A stretch of DNA of 64,000 nucleotides from contig DXLU01000029.1 of the NCBI GenBank assembly GCA_019414565.1, forward strand, positions 57,711-121,710, given 5' to 3'. Below the pieces are notes generated by a model that made no database searches, was not told the origin of the DNA, and worked only from the letters and a program-made list of their open reading frames with translations. A program made the position numbers and the translations under genes. This stretch comes from Collinsella sp. Lineage in GTDB: Bacteria > Actinomycetota > Coriobacteriia > Coriobacteriales > Coriobacteriaceae. Below are positions 52,857-63,458 of this stretch, piece by piece (the first letter of the stretch is position 1; the number at the start of each line of letters is the position of its first letter).

Positions 52857-53723
52857 TTAATTGACAATATGCGAGCTCATATAGTCGATAAAACGCCTCG
52901 TGGCGATAGGCATGGTGTCCCAGCTGCGCCAAGCGGCCACCACGTCGCGCGAGGGAGCATGCACGATGGGCCGCACACGAATTTCGGCTCGCATGCCCTC
53001 CACAGTACGACGGTAGAGCATACTCACGCCTAAGCCCTCCTCCACCATCGCCATGATGGTGTAGTCGTCGGTCACCTCACTCGTCACGTGCGGTGACAGG
53101 CCATGCGCCGCGAATGCATCGAGCACCAGGCTCTGCTCGCCCTCATCCAGCAGCACAAACGGCTCGGACGCCAAATCGGCGAGCGTCACCTTTTCCTTTG
53201 CCGTCAGCGGATGCCCGACAGGCAACAGCGCCACCAACTCGTCGTGATAGACCACGCGCTTCTCGAGCCCAGCAGTAAATCCGCGTGCCGTAAAGCAAAA
53301 GTCAACCACGCCATCGTGCACCCACTGGGCGTTGCGCGTGTAATCGCCCTGCTTGAGGGTAAAGTGCACGCCCGGATGCAGGGCCCCAAAGTCGCGGATC
53401 ACGCGCGGTAACACGGTGCGGCTCACGTTGGTAAACGTCGCGATACGAATATCAGTCGAGGAGAGTCCCAGCAACTCCTGACGCTTGTCCTCAAGCTCGG
53501 CCTCGGCAGTTACGATTTGGCGCAGATATGGCAGGTACTGCTTGCCGTCGCGCGTAAGCGAGACACCTTGCTTGCCGCGCTCGATAAGCGTGGTACCCAG
53601 CTCGCGCTCAAGCGCCTTGACGGCCTGGCTCACAGCGCTTTGTGTGTAGCCCAGCTCGTCAGCCGCGCGTTTCAGGCTGCCGCAATCGACCACCATACAC
53701 ACAATCTGATACCGCGATGCCAT
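52857..53723 (-). CDS. LysR-family transcriptional regulator
   Basis: 288 aa. HTH: MVVDCGSLKRAADELGYTQSAVSQAVKALERELG. The effector domain follows. The start has GGAGG. It is divergent from an EamA transporter gene at 53882 and likely controls it, mirroring the 18108/19084 pair. Intact, in contrast to that other copy. Its substrate domain contains FTNVSRTVLPRVIRDFGALHPGV. Confidence 0.88.
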   Translation of the reverse strand: MASRYQIVCMVVDCGSLKRAADELGYTQSAVSQAVKALERELGTTLIERGKQGVSLTRDGKQYLPYLRQIVTAEAELEDKRQELLGLSSTDIRIATFTNVSRTVLPRVIRDFGALHPGVHFTLKQGDYTRNAQWVHDGVVDFCFTARGFTAGLEKRVVYHDELVALLPVGHPLTAKEKVTLADLASEPFVLLDEGEQSLVLDAFAAHGLSPHVTSEVTDDYTIMAMVEEGLGVSMLYRRTVEGMRAEIRVRPIVHAPSRDVVAAWRSWDTMPIATRRFIDYMSSHIVN

Positions 53724-53881
53724 CGTGCCTCCACATCGATATAGCCGTAAATCGTTTTGCCAGGGCTTTTTCTACCTACATTAGTATTTCTTAATCATAC
53801 TGAAGATACATTCGCTTTACTACATCAACATCTGGGAGCAGAATCCTTTTTACGAAACCGTTCTGTAACAAAAGGAGTCCC

Positions 53882-54784
53882 ATGGATCGCAAAAAAGCAA
53901 TCGCGCTCTCATTTTCCGTTCCTGTCGCATGGGGCTTTTCGTACCCTCTCATGAAGATCGGCATGGACAGCATGAACGCCACGAGCATCGTCGCGCTACG
54001 CTGCATCATCGCCTTTGTGGCCTGCCTGTTGCTCTTCCACAAGCGCGCTTTCCGCATCAACCGCGACCTTATGGTTCGCGCCGCCATCATCGGCGCCATC
54101 ATGGCAACCGAGCTCACCTGCATGTGCTTGGGCTCCAGCCTTACCTCCGCCTCCACCGCCGGCTTTTTGCAGAGCCTGACGGTCGTGATCGTGCCGTTTG
54201 CCAACGCCGCCCTGCTGCGCCGCGCCCCCGAGCGCAAAGTTCTCGTCGGCACCGCCATCGTCACCTGTGGCATGCTGCTGCTCTCGGGCGCCGACTTCAC
54301 CAGCCTGAACCCGGGCGCGCTCATCATGTTGCTCTCGGCCTTTATCTATGCCGGCCACATTATCGTAGCCAAGCGCTTTGTCGAAGAAGTCGATCCGCTG
54401 GCCCTGGGTGTTTGGCAGCTGGGCTTCGGCGGCCTGTTCTCGGGCATCGCCGCATTTGCCTTTGGCGGCTTCACGCTTCCCAGCACGCCCAACGAGATCG
54501 TCGTTGTCGTCGCACTCGCACTCATCTGCTCTGCCTACGGCTTTATCACCCAGACGCTCGTGCAGCCTCACGTGCCCGCCGAGACCACCGGCTTTGCCTT
54601 CTCGCTCGAGCCGGTCTGCTCCGCTGTCTTCTCGTTCTTCCTGGTCGGCGAGGTCCTGAGCCCCATCGCCTTCTTTGGCGCCGCCCTCATCCTCACCGGC
54701 GTCATGGTGGCAACCGTCGAGCTCCCGCGTCTTCGTGCACACGGGCACGCTCGCATGGCAGGAGCGCCCGAGCGCGTCTCGTAG
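53882..54784 (+). CDS. EamA/DMT-family transporter
   Basis: 300-aa ten-helix transporter with two EamA domains (SFSVPVAWGFSYPLMKIGMDSMNA; ALIMLLSAFIYAGHIIVAKRFVEE). TSASTAGFLQSLTVVIVPF and LEPVCSAVFSFFLVGEVLSP are typical. Substrate unknown. The start follows AAAAGGAGTCCC. Divergent from the LysR gene. Confidence 0.88.
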   Translation: MDRKKAIALSFSVPVAWGFSYPLMKIGMDSMNATSIVALRCIIAFVACLLLFHKRAFRINRDLMVRAAIIGAIMATELTCMCLGSSLTSASTAGFLQSLTVVIVPFANAALLRRAPERKVLVGTAIVTCGMLLLSGADFTSLNPGALIMLLSAFIYAGHIIVAKRFVEEVDPLALGVWQLGFGGLFSGIAAFAFGGFTLPSTPNEIVVVVALALICSAYGFITQTLVQPHVPAETTGFAFSLEPVCSAVFSFFLVGEVLSPIAFFGAALILTGVMVATVELPRLRAHGHARMAGAPERVS

Positions 54785-54872
54785 ACCCCACTCCTTATAC
54801 AGCCGCGGCATAAAGGCAACCGGTGCGCCTTTACAATAGATACCAACAGAGTATCTGCCATAAAGGAGTTCC

Positions 54873-55598
54873 ATGGACACCGCAACGCGCGACCGCAACA
54901 TAGCAACTTGGTTGGGCGATGCGCCGCAGCCGGTACGCGACACGACGAACCAGCTGCTCGAGCGCATCGCCCTTTTGCGTGCCGAGCAGACCATCTACCC
55001 GGCACAAGACGACATCCTCAATGCCCTCGCCTACACGCCGGCCGACCAGGTCAAGGTTGTCATCTTGGGTCAAGATCCCTATCACGGACCCAACCAGGCC
55101 ATGGGGTTATCGTTCTCGGTCCCCGCGACGCAAACCAAGTTGCCGCCGAGCCTGCGCAACATCTATAAGGAACTCAAAGCCGATCTGGACTGCCCCTTTC
55201 CTGCCACGGGAGACCTAACCCCATGGGCACAACAGGGCGTCCTGCTCCTTAACACCACGCTCACCGTGCGCAAGCATGCCGCCAATTCGCACGCCAAGCT
55301 GGGCTGGAGCACGCTCACCGACTATATTATCGAACGCTGCTGTCAGCTGCCCCAGCCGGTCATCTTTTTGGCATGGGGCCGCTTTGCCCAGCAAATGGTT
55401 GAGGGCAAGCTCGACGCGATCGGCGCAGGCAAGGCAACCGGCAAGTTCTGCCTAGCTTCTACGCACCCCTCGCCGCTTTCGGCCAACCGCGCCACGGCAG
55501 AACTCCCCGCCTTTATAGGGTCGCGCCCCTTCTCGGCAGCCAATCGGCTACTCGAACAGCGCGGCTCGACCCCCGTCAACTGGACTTGCCTCGGCTAA
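54873..55598 (+). CDS. ung: Uracil-DNA glycosylase
   Basis: 241-aa family 1 uracil-DNA glycosylase. The water-activating loop GQDPYHGPNQAMGLSFSV has the catalytic Asp, and the minor-groove loop HPSPLSANR has the catalytic His. GVLLLNTTLTV and FLAWGRFAQ are also conserved. It starts base excision repair at uracil. The ATG at 54873 follows AAAGGAG. Confidence 0.96.
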   Translation: MDTATRDRNIATWLGDAPQPVRDTTNQLLERIALLRAEQTIYPAQDDILNALAYTPADQVKVVILGQDPYHGPNQAMGLSFSVPATQTKLPPSLRNIYKELKADLDCPFPATGDLTPWAQQGVLLLNTTLTVRKHAANSHAKLGWSTLTDYIIERCCQLPQPVIFLAWGRFAQQMVEGKLDAIGAGKATGKFCLASTHPSPLSANRATAELPAFIGSRPFSAANRLLEQRGSTPVNWTCLG

Positions 55599-55611
55599 AA
55601 ATCAATACATC

Positions 55612-55648
55612 AAAAACGCGCCCGACGGATTTCCATCGGGCGCGTTTT
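55612..55648. terminator. Terminator between ung and the SDR gene
   Basis: AAAACGCGCCCGA and TCGGGCGCGTTTT form a perfect 13-bp stem with a 9-base loop; works for both convergent genes. Confidence 0.92.
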
Positions 55649-56329
55649 CTACTCGGGCCAGATAAACTGGGTGCGGCCGGCCTCGCCGCCATCGATCAGC
55701 AGGCTCTGCCCGGTCATAAACCGGTTGGTCACGCCCACAAAGTAGATCCACTCAGCGATCTCTTGGGCGGTGGCCCAGCGCTTGAGCGGCGTGAGCTCCA
55801 TAATCTGATTCCACAGGCGCTCGTCTTCCATCACGCAACGGTTGAGCGGCGTGATAACGCCGCCCGGATCCACACTGTTGGCGATAGCCTGCGGCGCCAG
55901 ACGGTTTGCAAGGTTCTTGGTGTAGGCGATAATGCCGCCCTTGCTGGCAGCATAGGCGGGAAACTCCGATCCCGTATGCCCGCTCGCCGACCCCACATTG
56001 ACCACGGATGTAATGGCCGGCGCCGGCTTGGCGGCAAGCCCCTCCCCCACAAAGGCGTAGTGCTCGGTCACGTTGATGGTGCCACGCAGGTTGGCGGCAA
56101 TATCGTCGGCCGAATCCTGTGTACCGGCAACGTTCACGATCACCTGGGGTTCAAGCTCGTCTGGAAACGAATCCGGCTCGCGGACATCAACGATCAGATG
56201 GCGATAGTGCTCGTGCTCGATCGCCGTCGACAGCAGGTCAAAGCCCACGACCTCGTGGCCCTCGTCCAAAAAGCGCTGCACGCACGCGGCTCCGATGCCG
56301 CCCGAAGCGCCCGTGATCAAAACCCGCAT
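55649..56329 (-). CDS. Short-chain dehydrogenase/reductase
   Basis: 226-aa SDR enzyme. TGASGGIGAA binds the nucleotide, VNVAG replaces NNAG, and YAASKGG carries the catalytic Tyr and Lys with Ser in GSASG. The nearby Asp in FDLL suggests NAD preference. It resembles 3-alpha-hydroxysteroid dehydrogenases of the cis-diol/hydroxysteroid branch in size and in VDPGGVITPL. A link to the bile salt hydrolase gene in the same genome is only a suggestion. The start lies 8 bp after the previous stop. Confidence 0.85.
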   Translation of the reverse strand: MRVLITGASGGIGAACVQRFLDEGHEVVGFDLLSTAIEHEHYRHLIVDVREPDSFPDELEPQVIVNVAGTQDSADDIAANLRGTINVTEHYAFVGEGLAAKPAPAITSVVNVGSASGHTGSEFPAYAASKGGIIAYTKNLANRLAPQAIANSVDPGGVITPLNRCVMEDERLWNQIMELTPLKRWATAQEIAEWIYFVGVTNRFMTGQSLLIDGGEAGRTQFIWPE

Positions 56330-56338
56330 ACGTGCTCC

Positions 56339-57061
56339 TTAGGCGGTTGCGTGGCGCTCGAGGTACTCGGCGCCCACATTCTCGCGCTCCCAGCCGCGCA
56401 CGACCTTGTAGCCCACGGGGCTCAGGAAGACCTCGCACAGCAGCTCGGCGACGGCGCCGGTCAGCGAGCACATAAGAACCTGCACCCAGGTCCAGCCAAA
56501 GAACGTGTGACTCACCACAATGGCAAAGACCAGGTTGTCGACAAACTGGCCAATACCCGTAGACACATAGGAGCGGAAGGCAAAGCTCGCAAAGTTATTC
56601 TTTTTGAGCATACGGCCGAGCGACTGGTTGAGCGTGGAGTTAACCACGGCAGAAACGAGCATTGCCAGCGAAGAGCCCAGCACCACGTACCAGGTGCCGC
56701 CGATGGTGGCGTTAAGGGCGGTGTTGACCTCAATCATACCCGTGTCATAGTAGGCGCCCCACATGCCGGGCGTGAGCGAGCACAGCCAAAAGCACAGGCT
56801 TACGGCCAGGTTGACCGCCAGCGCGAGGATAGAGATTTTGATGGATGCCTTGGCGCCAAAACGCTTGCAGATCATGTCCTGGCACAAAAACGAGACCCAG
56901 CTCACCACAAATCCGCAGTCGAGCGCCAGATATGGCAGGCTGATAAGCTCTTTGTTGGCCAGCAGGTTCATCATGATAACGCTCACGATAAACAGCGAAA
57001 CCGTTGCCGCGGGAATGCTCCGCAACAGGACCTTGTAGTCCTCCATGACCTTCTTGATCAT
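56339..57061 (-). CDS. Queuosine precursor transporter-type protein (VUT/YhhQ family)
   Basis: 240-aa membrane protein with about six helices. IVSVIMMNLLANKELISLP, DCGFVVSWVSFLCQDMICKRFG and SVVNSTLNQ-like SAVVNSTLNQSLG, then FRSYVSTGIGQFVDNLVF match the YhhQ/VUT family that imports preQ0/preQ1. The start follows AAAGGAG. A stem-loop with an A-rich tail directly upstream may be a preQ1 riboswitch. An SDR gene follows after 9 bp in the same direction. Confidence 0.82.
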   Translation of the reverse strand: MIKKVMEDYKVLLRSIPAATVSLFIVSVIMMNLLANKELISLPYLALDCGFVVSWVSFLCQDMICKRFGAKASIKISILALAVNLAVSLCFWLCSLTPGMWGAYYDTGMIEVNTALNATIGGTWYVVLGSSLAMLVSAVVNSTLNQSLGRMLKKNNFASFAFRSYVSTGIGQFVDNLVFAIVVSHTFFGWTWVQVLMCSLTGAVAELLCEVFLSPVGYKVVRGWERENVGAEYLERHATA

Positions 57062-57074
57062 TATGTACTCCTTT

Positions 57075-57117
57075 GGTTTTAGGTTTAACGAGCAGGATAT
57101 CGGACCCGAACTGCTCG
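57075..57117 (-). promoter_or_regulatory. Candidate preQ1-I-like riboswitch
   Basis: On the minus strand CGAGCAG (57111-57117) pairs with CTGCTCG (57090-57096). The 14-base loop has TTCGGGTCCG, and the tail after the stem is TTAAACCTAAAACC, directly before AAAGGAG. A short stem, loop and A-rich tail reaching the ribosome site is the plan of preQ1-I aptamers, and tail ACC could pair with loop GGT. The loop does not match the standard consensus closely. Confidence 0.4.
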
Positions 57118-57217
57118 GCCGCCACGGTCTTGAGGCGACGGTGGGTATGATAGCCGCTCACGCGGCGGCAGGCAAGCAAACGGCGCGGCGGTCCCACAGG
57201 ATCACCGCGCCGGTGCG

Positions 57218-58831
<1,614 letters not shown>

Positions 58832-58968
58832 GCGGATCCTTTCTTGCATTGAGTGCATTACGTCGTTGTAACCGCACTATTGTAGCCGCGAAATCCCGCC
58901 ATAGGGCACCTATCAGGACAAATTCATCAGCCAAGATCGCTGTGTAGTGGGCAGCCGCCTTACGGACT

Positions 58969-59268
58969 GTCTCGATCTGTAACAGTAAGACGGGTTTTGA
59001 GTCTCTACCTGTTACAGATCAAGACAAACGGGCAGGCCCGCCGTCACAATCTCAATCTGTAACATCTGGCCGCCCAAATTGGGTCTAGCTGTTACAAATC
59101 GAGATAAACGGGAAGGCGAGCAGCCAATGTCTCGTTCTGTAACATCTAGCCGCGCAAATCGACTCTTACTGTTACAGATTGAGACAAATAGGCAGGCGGG
59201 CAAATAACATCTCAATCTGTAACAGAAGGCGACCCAAAACGGACCCAGGCGTTACAGATTGAGATTGT
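58969..59268. repeat. Array of four 80-bp palindromic units
   Basis: The 15-bp word TCTCAATCTGTAACA, with 0-2 changes, starts at 58971, 59051, 59131 and 59211. Its reverse complement TGTTACAGATTGAGA starts at 59011, 59091, 59171 and 59251. So eight words alternate in orientation every 40 bp with 25-base gaps, and the unit period is exactly 80. The gaps are variable but share traces (AAACGGGCAGGC), showing tandem duplication followed by drift. It fills most of the gene-free stretch 58832-59390, between divergent prfC and the GntR-ABC operon; the rest shows only the promoter below. Confidence 0.92.
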
Positions 59269-59313
59269 TTTGGAGCGAGCGCGGCGCCGGCGGGCTATTC
59301 CACATTTAGCTCT

Positions 59314-59342
59314 TGCATAACTGTGCATAGCGTATATATACT
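59314..59342 (+). promoter_or_regulatory. Promoter and palindrome of the GntR-ABC operon
   Basis: TTGCAT (59314), 16 bp, TATATA (59336). The palindrome GTATATATAC (59333-59342) overlaps the -10 box; a partial copy, TTATATAC, follows at 59355-59362. These are good positions for autorepression by the YtrA-type regulator. Confidence 0.55.
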
Positions 59343-59390
59343 GTGCTTACCGGTTATATACACGTGTAGCCCAACAGCTAAGGAGCCGCT

Positions 59391-59771
59391 GTGGACATTA
59401 TCCTATCCAATTCGAGCGACAAGCCCATCTACGAGCAGATATCCTCGCAGGTCAAAGCCCAGATCCTTTCGGGCGCACTCGTTGCGGGAGCCAAACTCCC
59501 CAGCATCCGTGCACTCGCGAGCGATCTTGGCGTGAGCGTCATCACCACCAAGCGCGCCTACGCCGACCTGGAGCAACTCGGCTTTATCTGCACTGTGCAG
59601 GGCAAGGGCTGTTTTGTCGCCGAGGGCAACCAGGAGCTTTTGCGCGAAAACCAGCTCTGCCATATCGAAGAGCTGCTTGCGAAAGCGGCGAGCCAAGCCG
59701 AAGCCCTGGGCGTTACGCGCGACAAGCTGCACGAGATGCTCGACCTGGTAGCCCCCGAAACCATGCAGTAG
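59391..59771 (+). CDS. GntR-family regulator, YtrA subfamily
   Basis: 126 aa. The winged helix (PIYEQISSQVKAQILSGALVAGAKLPSIRALASDLGVSVITTKRAYADLEQLGFICTVQGKG) is followed by a short helical tail only, as in YtrA regulators of ABC transporters. The GTG start at 59391 follows AAGGAGCC. First gene of a three-gene operon; it probably represses the operon via GTATATATAC. Confidence 0.92.
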   Translation: MDIILSNSSDKPIYEQISSQVKAQILSGALVAGAKLPSIRALASDLGVSVITTKRAYADLEQLGFICTVQGKGCFVAEGNQELLRENQLCHIEELLAKAASQAEALGVTRDKLHEMLDLVAPETMQ

Positions 59772-59794
59772 CCATCTGCAAGAAAGGCTATACT

Positions 59795-60676
59795 ATGCAA
59801 AACCTTTTAGAACTCAAAGGCATCTCACGCCGTGTGAGCGACCGTTTTTCGCTGCGTGATGTCACGCTTGCCGTGGAGCCCGGCCAGATCGTTGGCTTTG
59901 TGGGCGCAAATGGCGCCGGCAAGACGACGACCATTCGCGCCGCGCTTGGGCTTATAAAGCTCGATGCCGGCGAGGTGCATCTGCTTGGACAGCGCTGCGA
60001 CGCCAACGCGCCCGACGAGACGCAGCGCCACCTGCGCTCCCGCGTCGGTCTTGTCCTGGACACGTGCCCCTTCCCCTCCACGCTCAAGGTGGGCCAGGTC
60101 GAGACGCTCGTAGGCCCGGCGTACCCCACGTGGAGCTGTGAAACGTTCGCCGGATTCATCGACCGATTTGACCTCGATCCCAAGACGAAGGTCAAAGACC
60201 TCTCCCGCGGCATGGGTATGAAGCTGCAGCTCGCCTGTGCGCTCAGCCACAATGCCAGGCTGCTCGTTTTGGACGAAGCCACCGCGGGCCTCGATCCCAT
60301 GGCGCGCGAGGAACTACTCGATGAGCTGCTCGCCTTTGTTTCCGACGGTCAGCGCAGCGTGCTGCTCTCGAGCCACATTACGTCCGACCTCGATCGTGCC
60401 GCCGACCGCGTCATCTGCATCGATAACGGCTCGATTGTATTTGACCTGCCACGCGAGGACATTACCGACCGCGCCGGCATCGCCCACTGCACCCAGGCAC
60501 AGGCCGCAGAGCTTATGGCTTGCGTCGAAGGCGCCCGCGCCGCCCACCACGCCTATAGCGTGGACGTGCTCGTGCCCAACCGCCGCGATACGCTCGAGGC
60601 TTTCCCCGAGATTCTCTGCGATCGGGCAACCATTGATGATTATCTTCGCCTCATGCTGAAAGGGGCTTCGAAATGA
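59795..60676 (+). CDS. ABC transporter ATP-binding protein
   Basis: 293-aa ABC ATPase. Walker A GANGAGKTT (37-45), signature LSRGMGMKLQLA, Walker B LLVLDEATAGLDP and the H-loop SSHITSDL are present. The C-terminal extension is typical of ABC-2 exporters, including lantibiotic or cell-envelope stress types. The gene overlaps the permease by 4 bp. Confidence 0.92.
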   Translation: MQNLLELKGISRRVSDRFSLRDVTLAVEPGQIVGFVGANGAGKTTTIRAALGLIKLDAGEVHLLGQRCDANAPDETQRHLRSRVGLVLDTCPFPSTLKVGQVETLVGPAYPTWSCETFAGFIDRFDLDPKTKVKDLSRGMGMKLQLACALSHNARLLVLDEATAGLDPMAREELLDELLAFVSDGQRSVLLSSHITSDLDRAADRVICIDNGSIVFDLPREDITDRAGIAHCTQAQAAELMACVEGARAAHHAYSVDVLVPNRRDTLEAFPEILCDRATIDDYLRLMLKGASK

Positions 60677-61371
60677 AACGCGCCTTTATGTCCGAGCTCG
60701 CCATCGTTCGCACGCTTATCCCGAGCATCGCGGGCGTCGGCCTGTTCATATTCGTCGTGCTGACCCTCGCCAACGCATCGGATGGCGATTCCGGCATGAG
60801 TGCCGGCGCCTGCGCGGTCAGCGCCATGTCGCCCATCATGGTCATGAGCTCGCTGGCCGGCTTCGACAATCAAAACGGATGGGAGCGCTATCGGGCAACG
60901 CTGCCCTTCTCGCGCAAAGACATTATTTGTGCCCGCTACCTGTGCATCGTTGTCTTCTCGGCCATCATGGCCTGCGCCGCCGTGCTTTTGAACATCATCG
61001 TCCTTCCGCTCTTCAACAGTGCGGGCGTGACCTCGACAGGACAAACCGTCTTTGAGATCACAATCGCCTCGGCAGCCTCGATGCTCATCTCACTCATGAT
61101 GGTATTTCTGGCGCAGCCGCTGTTCTTTCGCTTTGGACACATGGAGGCGCTACGCCTATCCGTCGGCCTGTTTGCCCTGCTCGGATGCCTTGCCATGGCC
61201 GCACTGAGCTCCTCCAACCCCATCAGCAACTGGCTTATGTCGATTGCCGGGGCGAACCCCGATCCTGCCGTCCTCGGCTGTCTGTGCGCAGGAATTGCCG
61301 CGCTGGCCCTCGTGCTATGTGCACTGAGCTGCGCCGTCAGCACCAAGGTTTATCGAGTACGCAATCTGTAA
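60673..61371 (+). CDS. ABC-2 type permease
   Basis: 232-aa membrane protein with six hydrophobic segments, beginning FMSELAIVRTLIPSIAGVGLFIFVVLTLA; ENGWERYRATLPFSRKDIICARY-type loop (NQNGWERYRATLPFSRKDII) is the ABC2_membrane_5-like feature. It pairs with the ATPase just before. Substrate unknown; in YtrA systems often an antimicrobial or cell wall factor. Confidence 0.85.
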   Translation: MKRAFMSELAIVRTLIPSIAGVGLFIFVVLTLANASDGDSGMSAGACAVSAMSPIMVMSSLAGFDNQNGWERYRATLPFSRKDIICARYLCIVVFSAIMACAAVLLNIIVLPLFNSAGVTSTGQTVFEITIASAASMLISLMMVFLAQPLFFRFGHMEALRLSVGLFALLGCLAMAALSSSNPISNWLMSIAGANPDPAVLGCLCAGIAALALVLCALSCAVSTKVYRVRNL

Positions 61372-61461
61372 GCATGCGAGTCTCGATCCACGAAGGGAGT
61401 GATCGCCCCCCCTCCCCGCAAATCCGTGGCAAACGGCATGTCCCCGGCGTGCGCCACCGCG

Positions 61462-62763
61462 CTACTTGCGCAGCGGCTTGGGCAGCGGAATGCCCGCCGC
61501 AATGGCCGCGGCGACGATCATGCAGACGATGCCCTTGAGCGGGAAGCACATGAGCAGCAAGCCCACGACCATGACGGGCTGGCGCATGACGGCGCCCATC
61601 GTCGAGGCGGTACAGACGGCGACGCAAAAGACCGGATCGGCGCCGGTAAGGATAGCGAAGCCGTAGCCCAGGCTCACGCCCGAAAAGATAACCGGGAAGA
61701 AGTGACCGCCGCGCCAGCCCAGGTTGATGAGGACGGGCGTCAGCATGGCCTTAACAAGACCGGTCGCGATAAGCACGCCGGCGGGAATGGTCAGATAGGT
61801 CTCCATGAGCACGTCGGCTTGGGTCTCGCCGGCAAACATAGTGTAGGGCAGGGCCGTGCCACAGATAGCGAGCGCCAGACCGGCTAGCATGGCCTTGACG
61901 ACAGGGCGCTCCCCTATGGCATGGGACAGTGCCTCGCTTGCATGCTCAGAGACAAAGTACAGCCAGCCACATACGGTGCCGACCAACGCCAGCGGAATGA
62001 GCCAGACAAGTTCCAGGTTGCCCACCTGAGCGGACTCGAACCTGGGCATGCCCATGCCGCCGCCCATAAGCTGGCCGAGCAGCAGGTAGGTACCCAGACC
62101 GCCGGCAATCGCAATGCCGTAGACCACGGTCTTTTGCGCCTTGGGAAGCTTGATCGTGATCTCATCGGACGCGGACTCATCGTCATTAGCGCCCTGGCCG
62201 TCGGCGCTGCCGGCGAGCGGCGCCACAAAGCCAAAGACGGGCGCGGTGAAGAGCGCCGTCAGGGCAGCCTGAGTACCCAGCAGCGTGAGCTGCCTAAACT
62301 CGGAGCCAAAGCGACGCATGCGGTCGCCGACCCAGCTGCACAGACCTGCGATAACGCCGGTCAGGCCGGCCTCCGGTCCAATGCTTCCGCCAAACAGCAG
62401 CGGCAGCAATGCCGCAAGCGAAAGCTTGCCCAGGTTGTCGTACGGGTAGCGCCCGTCTTGCTTAACCTTAGCCATCACCTGATTGAGGTCATCGGTCTTG
62501 GTGCCCGTAAGCTTTTCGTACAGACCGATCAGCAGGCCGCCCAGCAGGCAGACGAAAAACGGATACGGCAAAAAACCAAACGGGCCGCTGGCAAGCTCGG
62601 GCGAAGCGGCGCCCAGCGCGCGCGGAATCTCGGTCCATAGATAGTCGATACCGTGCTCTATCGCAAAAAAGAACAGCCAGACCGCGGCACCTGCGAACGC
62701 ACCGGTCACAGCCACGCTCACTAAAAACAACGCACGGTTTTTGGGTTTTGCCAGGTTACCCAT
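61462..62763 (-). CDS. ClC-type chloride channel/antiporter family protein
   Basis: 433-aa membrane protein. GGSIGPEAGLTGVIAGL is the GxxGPE selectivity segment, with more than ten helices. A charged insert near residues 190-215 (DGQGANDDESASDE) faces the cytosol. The gating glutamate of GREGP-type transporters is present as GPEAG. The start follows GGGAGG. Function: anion flux or acid resistance, by family. Confidence 0.85.
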   Translation of the reverse strand: MGNLAKPKNRALFLVSVAVTGAFAGAAVWLFFFAIEHGIDYLWTEIPRALGAASPELASGPFGFLPYPFFVCLLGGLLIGLYEKLTGTKTDDLNQVMAKVKQDGRYPYDNLGKLSLAALLPLLFGGSIGPEAGLTGVIAGLCSWVGDRMRRFGSEFRQLTLLGTQAALTALFTAPVFGFVAPLAGSADGQGANDDESASDEITIKLPKAQKTVVYGIAIAGGLGTYLLLGQLMGGGMGMPRFESAQVGNLELVWLIPLALVGTVCGWLYFVSEHASEALSHAIGERPVVKAMLAGLALAICGTALPYTMFAGETQADVLMETYLTIPAGVLIATGLVKAMLTPVLINLGWRGGHFFPVIFSGVSLGYGFAILTGADPVFCVAVCTASTMGAVMRQPVMVVGLLLMCFPLKGIVCMIVAAAIAAGIPLPKPLRK

Positions 62764-62888
62764 CGGGTCCTCCCGTGGTCAAAGTCAACATAGATACGCT
62801 TTATTGTAGGGCGAGCGTTGTCCAGACGAGCCAACCATCTGCGCCCCAAACGACACCATTGAGTGCCAGGGCACTACGGATGCGAACC

Positions 62889-63422
62889 TCAACTCCCAAT
62901 AATCGAGGCAATCTCGCGCAAATCGTCGGCAAAGTAGATGCCTTGCTGGCGCTGCGGACTCGATAAGCCCTTATCGATCATATGCCCGAGCAGCGACTTG
63001 AGGTCGTTATAGTAACCGTCCAAGTTGTACAGAATGCACGGCGCGCTCAGATGTCCAAGCGACACGGCCGACATGACCTCGGCAATCTCCTCGAGCGTGC
63101 CCGTGCCACCCGGAAAGGCGATGAACGCGTCGCCAAGCTCGATCATCTTGGCCTTGCGCTCGGCCATGTCGCTCGTCACGATAAGGTCGTCGATACCGTC
63201 ATGTTGAAACTCGGCCTCGATAAAAAAGCTCGGCTCCACACCCGTCACATGACCGCCGGCATCGAGCACGCTATCGGCAAGCGCGCCCATCAGCCCCGAC
63301 TTGGACCCGCCGTATACCAGCGCGTGACCGCTGGAGCCAATCCATGTGCCGAGTTGGCGCGCCGCAGGCAGAAACGCCGGGTCGTTACCGACGCTGGCGC
63401 CCAGGTATACCGTGATATTCAT
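62889..63422 (-). CDS. LOG-family protein (nucleoside monophosphate phosphoribohydrolase)
   Basis: 177 aa of the LOG/TIGR00730 family. YGGSKSGLMGALADSVLDAGG and FPGGTGTLEEIAEVM are diagnostic. Members cleave the base from nucleotides and resemble cytokinin-activating enzymes. The bacterial in vivo substrate is unclear. Next to a K+ channel gene on the same strand. Confidence 0.9.
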   Translation of the reverse strand: MNITVYLGASVGNDPAFLPAARQLGTWIGSSGHALVYGGSKSGLMGALADSVLDAGGHVTGVEPSFFIEAEFQHDGIDDLIVTSDMAERKAKMIELGDAFIAFPGGTGTLEEIAEVMSAVSLGHLSAPCILYNLDGYYNDLKSLLGHMIDKGLSSPQRQQGIYFADDLREIASIIGS

Positions 63423-63458
63423 ATGTTGTCCCCCTCATCGTGACGCACGGCGCCCGCC

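Noticed and set aside
58969..59268. CRISPR array
   Set aside because: Words alternate in orientation, the gaps share sequence among units, and no cas genes are present.
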